A stretch of 64,000 nucleotides of DNA from Chimonanthus salicifolius. Its lineage: Eukaryota > Streptophyta > Magnoliopsida > Laurales > Calycanthaceae. Every line of letters begins with the position of its first letter. Position 1 is the stretch's first letter. The stretch is from assembly GCA_013350335.1 (NCBI GenBank), contig CM023539.1:30614631-30678630 (forward strand). The letters are read 5' to 3'. Shown one piece after another: positions 58,601 through 64,000 of this stretch. The notes beneath the pieces were generated by a model. That model was given only the letters and a program-made list of their open reading frames with translations, searched no databases and was not told the origin of the DNA. The translations under genes were made by a program, and so were the position numbers.

Positions 58601-59589
58601 TTTAGAATTATTTATTTTTAGAAAATGATATTTAAAACAGCCCGTCAAAACCCCGAAGGGGAGAAATAAATATTTTTAAATGATTTTGGAAATGAGAAAT
58701 TTTTTGAAATAAGCATATTATGTTAGATCATTTTAGTATGATCTAATTTATAATTTCAAACCCAAAAAATGAGGACTTTAAATCGTTTTATTTAACACAA
58801 GTTAAAATAAGCAAATAATGTTAAATTATGGTTTTTATTTAAATCTCTGATTTTTAATGAGTTTTAAATCTCCAAATTTTTATGGTGATTAGAATTTTTA
58901 AAACAGAACTTATCTGTCAAGTTGGATTAAAATTTTTAAGCATTTTAGATATGTTTTAAGTTAAAAATTGAATTTTTATCAAAAGGGGACCCATTTGCAA
59001 AACCAGAAGTTTAGAGGGACTTATTTGCAACCAAATCAACCGAACAGTAAACTACTGTACCGGACGTCGACAGCAGTTGCATGCAAACGCCCGGTGGCCT
59101 CCATCGATTGATCAGTGATTTCTATAAATCAATCTCAGCCCAGCTGTTAATCTCCCTCAAAATTTCTCATCTCTCTCTGCCAAACCAGCTGATCAATCCC
59201 TTCCTTTGCATCTGTTTTTCTTTAGAGGAAGAATTTTCAAAAGTTGGATTTTCAACCCAGGAACTCAAGTGAAGGTAACCACTGTGTTCCTTTTCAAATT
59301 TTAACTGGTTTAGAATCAAGTAGAAGTAAATTTGGCTAAGTTTTGAGTGTGTAAAACCGATTTCAAGTTTAAGGAAAAATATGGGATTTCTTGTGTCAGT
59401 GTGGTTTTCTTGTTAAAATCCGATGGCTTATTAAGTGTTAAAGCTCCAAACCACTCCTTATGGAAAGAGGACTCACTAAGGAGTACATCTGATCGGTTGG
59501 ATGTGAAAACTGAATTCAGGAAATCTACTGTTTCTGGATTCGTATTTCACTCTCAGTTCGGCGTCACTGTCTGCTATTGTAGACAGAGG

Positions 59590-59990
59590 AGGAAGACGAC
59601 TCTCGGACGGTCCGAGAGTTGTGCTTCGGACGGTCCAAGGGTAACCCCTTCTAACGGTCCGAGAGTGACTCTTCGAACGTTTCGAGCTTCAGTTCGAAGT
59701 CCCGAAGCATCCGAGGCTAGCCACTCTCCCGCCTCTACTTTGGACTTTCCGAGTCCTGTTCTGAAGCACCGAACCCCTCTCGGACTATCCGAGCTTCTTT
59801 CGACCTGATCCGAGACACATAGACGCACCGAAGCCTGTTTTCTCTATTTTTCAGTTCGGAAGGACCTTTGGACGATCCAAGACCTGACCTTCGGACGGTC
59901 CGAAGATAGACCCAAGTTCCGAAGTCTGTGACTAGTTTTAGACATTGGTTTGGATGATCCGAAGCCACAGTACCTGGTTCCAAGGCATGT
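59590..59990. repeat. CGGACGGTCCGA palindrome cluster in family-B solo LTR
   Basis: Includes CTCTCGGACGGTCCGAGAG (59600-59618) and CTTCGGACGGTCCGAAG (59889-59905), which are palindromes apart from the central base, plus many partial copies (CTTCGGACGGTCCAAG, TCTAACGGTCCGAGAG, TTCCGAAGTC). Confidence 0.75.
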
Positions 59991-60146
59991 TCCGAGGAAC
60001 GCGGTTTTTTAATGTAAAATCTTGATTGACTGATGATGCATGTTTAGATGCTAAGTTTTAATTGAGATGTTTATACCCAATTGATAAATTAAAAGTGTAC
60101 TAACCCTTCTTATTCTATTACTATAGTGTATATACTATTTGTATTC

Positions 60147-60230
60147 ACTTCCAGGCCGACTCTATTTGTCGGGCACTGAGTAACTTCACTTCCAGGCCGA
60201 TGCTATATCTGTCGGGCACTGAGTGACCTC
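60147..60230 (+). repeat. Two-copy repeat of about 40 bp
   Basis: CACTTCCAGGCCGA...CTGTCGGGCACTGAG occurs twice in a row. A looser duplication (CAATCTGGTC...AATATGAGA) follows at 60250-60340. Confidence 0.75.
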
Positions 60231-62066
60231 GAGGCCTTAATCAACATGTCAATCTGGTCCTATCTAGAAGACAATATGAGAAGTGACCTGAGTATCTAGA
60301 CCAAACTTAATACGTCAATCTGGTCATGCCCAAAAGATAATATGAGATTTCGTCTGAGCACCTTATTATGATTATTATTGTGGATTATTGTAACTTAAAA
60401 TGGTTAGAAACCAAGTACGAGACTCAGTTCCATTTACCTTGGAGATTTTTGGGAAAACAGTATAATACTACTTGTATGTATGCATTTGAATTTTATGTAT
60501 ATTGACCAACTATTGATTGCACACTTGTTTCCATGTTGAATAGAGAACGCGATACCACACAATTTCGGTGAGGGAACTTAACTTTGCTGTAGGTGTAATA
60601 AGGTTTAATGAGATGAATCTTGAGCAATGAGTGGTTTCAAGTTTGATGAACCCACCCATGTGCCAGGACATGATGCACTGTTGTAAGAAGTGCTTATGAT
60701 GATTATAAATGTTTATGATGTTGATCATATGAGATACGTAATACTGCTTCCACGTGCTCTTGACGACTAAACCAATATCAGCCATGTGTGTAAGATGGTT
60801 TACGTCTACTGGACCAGGGGTGTCGACAGTTGCTGACTTGAGGAGTATCAGTATCGGCCATGTGAGGGCTGGAGATGTACTTGCAAGGATGTATTTTGAC
60901 CGTGTCGGGAGTTAATACAATGGTCTCAGCGTAGTATGTAAGTGTTATGTTGGATGACAGTAGTAATGGAATGATGATGGGATTATATTTGATGTTGAGA
61001 TTATTTTGACAAGCATGAGATATCATATTGCAAAATGTTGATTATTTAAGTAACCAGATGTTTCATTAAACTGCATTATTATATTTTCTTCACTGGGCTA
61101 GTTAGCGCACACCACTCACATTTCAGGAGATGTGCCCGAGGAGGAGAACCCTCCGTATGAAGTTTAGGATGGATAAGTTGCTGCGTTGCCTTAGGATTCT
61201 CACTGAGGGAAATTCCGCTATTTTTGTTTTTTGGTTCCTTGAACTATTTGTTTATGCAAAGTACCGTGCGTGGTACTTAATTTGTATTGATGTGATTTAC
61301 TGAACTACCATGTGTTCCGTAGACTACTATAATTGTGTTGTAATAATAATTCATTGTTGGAATTATGTGCTTGTGGTTATGTCTCTTTTGGGTAGACTTG
61401 TGGTATGTGTTTGAATCCACATATTGAGATCATGTGTGACATTTGGGCCTAACCGTTGATCTGGACCAGTTAGAATTCTTGAGTTTAGTTTAAAAAAAAA
61501 AAAATCAGTGACGTTCCAGGCCCACTTTTCTGGTCGGGGCATGACAGGTGGTGAGGTGGAGAGCACTTATTGGTTCAAGCTAAAGGTGGGGTGGTGAGGT
61601 GGAGAGCACTCATTGGTCCAAACTATAGATGGGGTGGTGATGTTGCTTTCATCCTTATCTTGCCATGTGGCATGCCACCTCATCATGCTTTGCCACATCA
61701 TCGTTGATGTGGCATATTCGCCACCTCATCGACTTATCCCACTTAATTAAATTCACCTCATCACATGGTTTTGAAATTAAATTCTAATTTGATTTAATCA
61801 CCATTAATTTCATTTAATTTATTAATCACTTCTCTAATCTTATTAATTAATCCCCATGGCCTAACCTGGTGTACCTTAAAGGCAGTGGGTATCACCCGTG
61901 GGGTTTTTACGCTGGGTTTCCCGCGGTTTCCCACATGAAAATTCAAAAAAAATTAATCCCCAATTTTCCTATCAATTTCCAATTTGAGTTCAAAACTCCA
62001 AATTTTATTCAAAAATTTTCGGGAACATTACATTGAGTTACGGTATTAAAACTCTAGGTCATTACT

Positions 62067-62418
62067 CCCTTTATCAAGATGGATGTTCCTAATCAAATCA
62101 TGACTTAGTAGAAGATTAGTTGAGATCCCTCTACCAAGAATAAAAGCAGTTCGGTTAAGACTGACCAGTCTTGGCATAAAAGGCTTCAGAGATTAACCAT
62201 AATCCTTGAGATTATCTTGTAGATTTCATTAGAAAGAGCAATGGGTCGAAACATCTCAGGACTGTCAGGATCCTCACACTTTGGAATAAGCACAATAAAT
62301 GAGGCTTTCACCTATTTGAGAAGCTTTGAGGAGTGAAAGCAATCAATAATAGACTCAGTGACATCTTTTCCAACAATGTTGGAAGAAGTAACTGTTTAAT
62401 CCATCGGGCCTAGGGCCT
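62067..62418 (-). pseudogene. L1-like LINE reverse transcriptase, N-terminal part
   Basis: Minus strand. KALGPDGLNSYFFQHCW (about 62418-62368) is followed by FIVLIPKCEDPDSPEMFRPI, ALSNEIYKIISRIM (about 62290-62200) and SHDLIRN (about 62100), the usual first blocks of a plant L1 RT domain. Stops and a frameshift break it. It joins 55627 once the family-D LTR is removed. The endonuclease domain and ORF1 are absent, so the LINE is 5'-truncated or cut at the TRIM. Confidence 0.82.
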
Positions 62419-62753
62419 TGATAAAACATATGAGTAGAAATCACTCTTCAAAATCAGCTATTAAGGAGAGGGTGCCCATGTATTTATAAACCTCATAACC
62501 CACAGGCCCACAGGCGATGTTGAACAATGCTAACATTCCCCCTCAGCGTCAAGGGCTGGAGACACTCGACTCTCCCCTCCATGCAGAGCTAGAGATAAGA
62601 ACATGATCCATCCCTCTAGTAACATGCTCTGATACCATAATAAAATACATGAGTGAAACTTACCCTTAAAATTGGCTATTAAGGAGAATGTATCCATGTG
62701 TTTATAAATCTCATAACTCACAAGACCACAGGTGATATGGGACTATGCTAACA
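62419..62753 (-). mobile_element. Complete 335-bp TRIM element
   Basis: Terminal repeats of 117 and 116 bp (62419-62535 and 62638-62753) on the minus strand begin TGTTAGCAT and end TTTTAT(C/T)A. They share TTATGAG(A/G)TTTATAAA and CTCCTTAATAGC and surround about 100 bp of internal DNA. The internal DNA starts with TGGTATCAGAGC (primer site, 62626-62637) and ends in TGAGGGGGAA (polypurine tract, about 62536-62545). There is no coding capacity; the 63-codon frame here is an artefact. No matching target duplication is seen (GGCCT left, AAAAT right). Confidence 0.85.
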
Positions 62754-64000
62754 AAAATTGATATTCATAATTATATTTGATAATTTTTTAATTGTATAAT
62801 GTCAAATCTTTCCTTACTATATCTCATTGTTCATACTATTCACTTAATTTCAGAAAATCAAATTAATTGAATTTTTAATATTTAATTTTTCAAATATGCT
62901 TCCCGTAGATCTGGCATTCATATGAAAACCCACCATAAAATATAAATAAAATGGAATGAATATGAGTGGAGTGATGTTAAGTGTCGATAGGGGAGCGGAG
63001 GAGAGAAGTGCGGAGTTGAGTTACCAAAAGAAGACACATTCACGTGGATTGCACCAATTTGTGGCGATCCCACTTCAGCTTTTTCTATGAACTCCTTAGT
63101 CCTTACTCTCTTTCCTTTTTAATTTTTTCTTACATTTTTGAACCCAATGCTGTTGCTTTGTTCTTTTATAATCAACACCCAGCAGAAGCAGGACATGTTG
63201 ACAAGATAAGTGGACGATGATGTGTTAGATAAGGTTGTCAATACTTGGGTGGGTGGCTCAAAAGAGTTCCTTTCTGTCAAATCAAGGAAAGGTTTCAATG
63301 CCTAAAGTTTCTCTTCGTAGAAATGAGCATTACCCTTTATAGAAATGGCTGGAGGTCAACTCAAAGGCTTCTGCTTCATAGTTCCTGTCCATATGAACAT
63401 TATCGCCTTCAAACAAAACCCTAAGTTTGCTTTCCTATGTCAAACTCATAGCTGCCAAGTGCTAGCAATCTTGTTTACCAGATGGGGAACTAATCCATGA
63501 AGGAAGAAAGGATAGGAGAATATATAGGAAGAAGGAAGATGTCATGTATCATTGGCATGTGAACCTTTGGAAATGAGTGGGACACTGTTAGAGTCTGGAT
63601 AGAGACATTTGTGGTGCAAAATTTGGGTATAAGTTGCCTAGTGAATCAATTGGGTGGAGCACTTTGATGTCACCATGGCCAAGTGTTCATCAATAAATAA
63701 TGTATACAGTTTTTCTCACACCACCCGGATAAAAGTAGATTATTTGTCCTACATTGGGCTTCTAAATAGCGAACCATCTACATAATTCAGATTAGAATTA
63801 AATTAAATAAAGGTTTAATTCAGAAAATAGATGAACGTAAGGAGAAGAAGTGTGATTAGATATAATGAGAAGGAAAGAAGGTGTGACCTTTGAAAATCTA
63901 TGTATATGAGGGTTCAATTCCACAACTAATGAGGAGTTTTCATGGTAAGATCCCCATACGAGATCTATAGGGTGGGTTAGAATGAAAGGCTTATGAATAG
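62754..64000. other. Unassigned AT-rich DNA at the right edge
   Basis: No open frame with a recognisable domain and no repeat structure visible. It may be host intergenic DNA or an old repeat that extends past the window. Confidence 0.4.

Larger units (their letters stand above)
58340..61546 (+). mobile_element. Family-B solo LTR with perfect GGTGG target duplication
   Basis: Starts TGTAATACCCTGACC and ends GGTCGGGGCATGACA. GGTGG lies at 58335-58339 and again at 61547-61551. At about 3.2 kb it is longer than the family-B LTRs at 22169 and 44181, because of a CGGACGGTCCGA cluster (59590-59990) and further sequence at 60130-61100. A splice-donor-like AAG|GTAACC lies near 59275. No internal region adjoins it. 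Frames at 59347-59828, 59574-59828 and 59735-59983 arise from the motif cluster. Confidence 0.85.
55628..62066 (-). mobile_element. Family-D Gypsy solo LTR, reverse, split by a family-B LTR
   Basis: Plus-strand text begins TGTAACACCCCGCCC (55628) and ends GGTCATTACT (62066, expected TTACA). Its minus-strand start, GTAATGACC, matches that of the family-C LTR. Without the inserted 3.2-kb family-B LTR it is about 3.2 kb. Flanks CCCTC (55623-55627) and CCCTT (62067-62071) match at four of five. Removing it joins the LINE in the correct order at a GP-CCTCLKIDL context, which supports these ends. There is no primer site or coding region, so it is a solo LTR. The frame at 58069-58284 and others inside are not genes. 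Confidence 0.7.

Noticed and set aside
59347..59828. 153-codon plus-strand frame with Ser/Pro-rich end
   Set aside because: It lies wholly inside the family-B solo LTR and is generated by the CGGACGGTCCGA motif cluster. The minus-strand frames at 59574-59983 are the same artefact.

Overview
The window is nuclear DNA from a seed plant, most likely a non-grass angiosperm with a large, repeat-rich genome. The evidence is one recognisable host gene, an R2R3-MYB with plant splice sites, plus plant-type Copia, Gypsy, L1-like and TRIM elements primed by initiator tRNA-Met. No bacterial, organellar or viral gene set is present. Almost every open reading frame falls inside a transposable element or a low-complexity tract, and none of the element proteins is intact.

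Layout, left to right. Positions 1-2715 hold the 3' end of a forward Copia-like element ('family A', gag of SIRE/Maximus type). It sits inside a reverse copy of the same family (2716-7236), which sits inside a decayed Copia element (7237-9500). From 10239 to 11966 there is a decayed LTR of a Gypsy-like family ('family B'). From 11967 to 16620 lies a GC-rich tandem array of about four 1.18-kb units. Each unit is a dimer of small LTR-like modules with primer sites. From 16621 to 22168 is the only stretch that looks like host chromosome. It carries one gene on the minus strand, a MYB48/MYB59-like factor in three exons (19207-20644), with an apparent 1-nt frameshift in exon 3.

From 22169 to 46157 lies a three-level nest. 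A family-B Gypsy element (duplicated ATTAC at both ends) is split in its 5' LTR by a family-A element (23961-41155). That element is split by a younger reverse Gypsy element with 3.07-kb LTRs ('family C', 29767-39636). LTR divergence agrees with this order: the C LTRs are nearly identical, while the A and B pairs are visibly diverged.

From 46158 to 54573 there is undefined repeat-like DNA containing a 4.08-kb solo LTR ('family E'). From 54574 to 62418 an L1-like LINE on the minus strand is split by a reverse solo LTR ('family D', 55628-62066). That LTR is itself split by a forward family-B solo LTR (58340-61546, perfect GGTGG duplication). A 335-bp TRIM (62419-62753) follows, and then unassigned AT-rich DNA.

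Two family-A copies keep gag and a second acidic/coiled-coil ORF, but I find no protease, integrase or RT in either. The family may have moved as a non-autonomous element using enzymes from another element. LTRs of families A, B and E all carry dense clusters of short, partly palindromic CG-containing motifs, different in each family. These clusters and the dimeric TRIM-like array are the least ordinary structures here. All family names A-E are my labels; clade assignments are inferred from motifs, not from searches.
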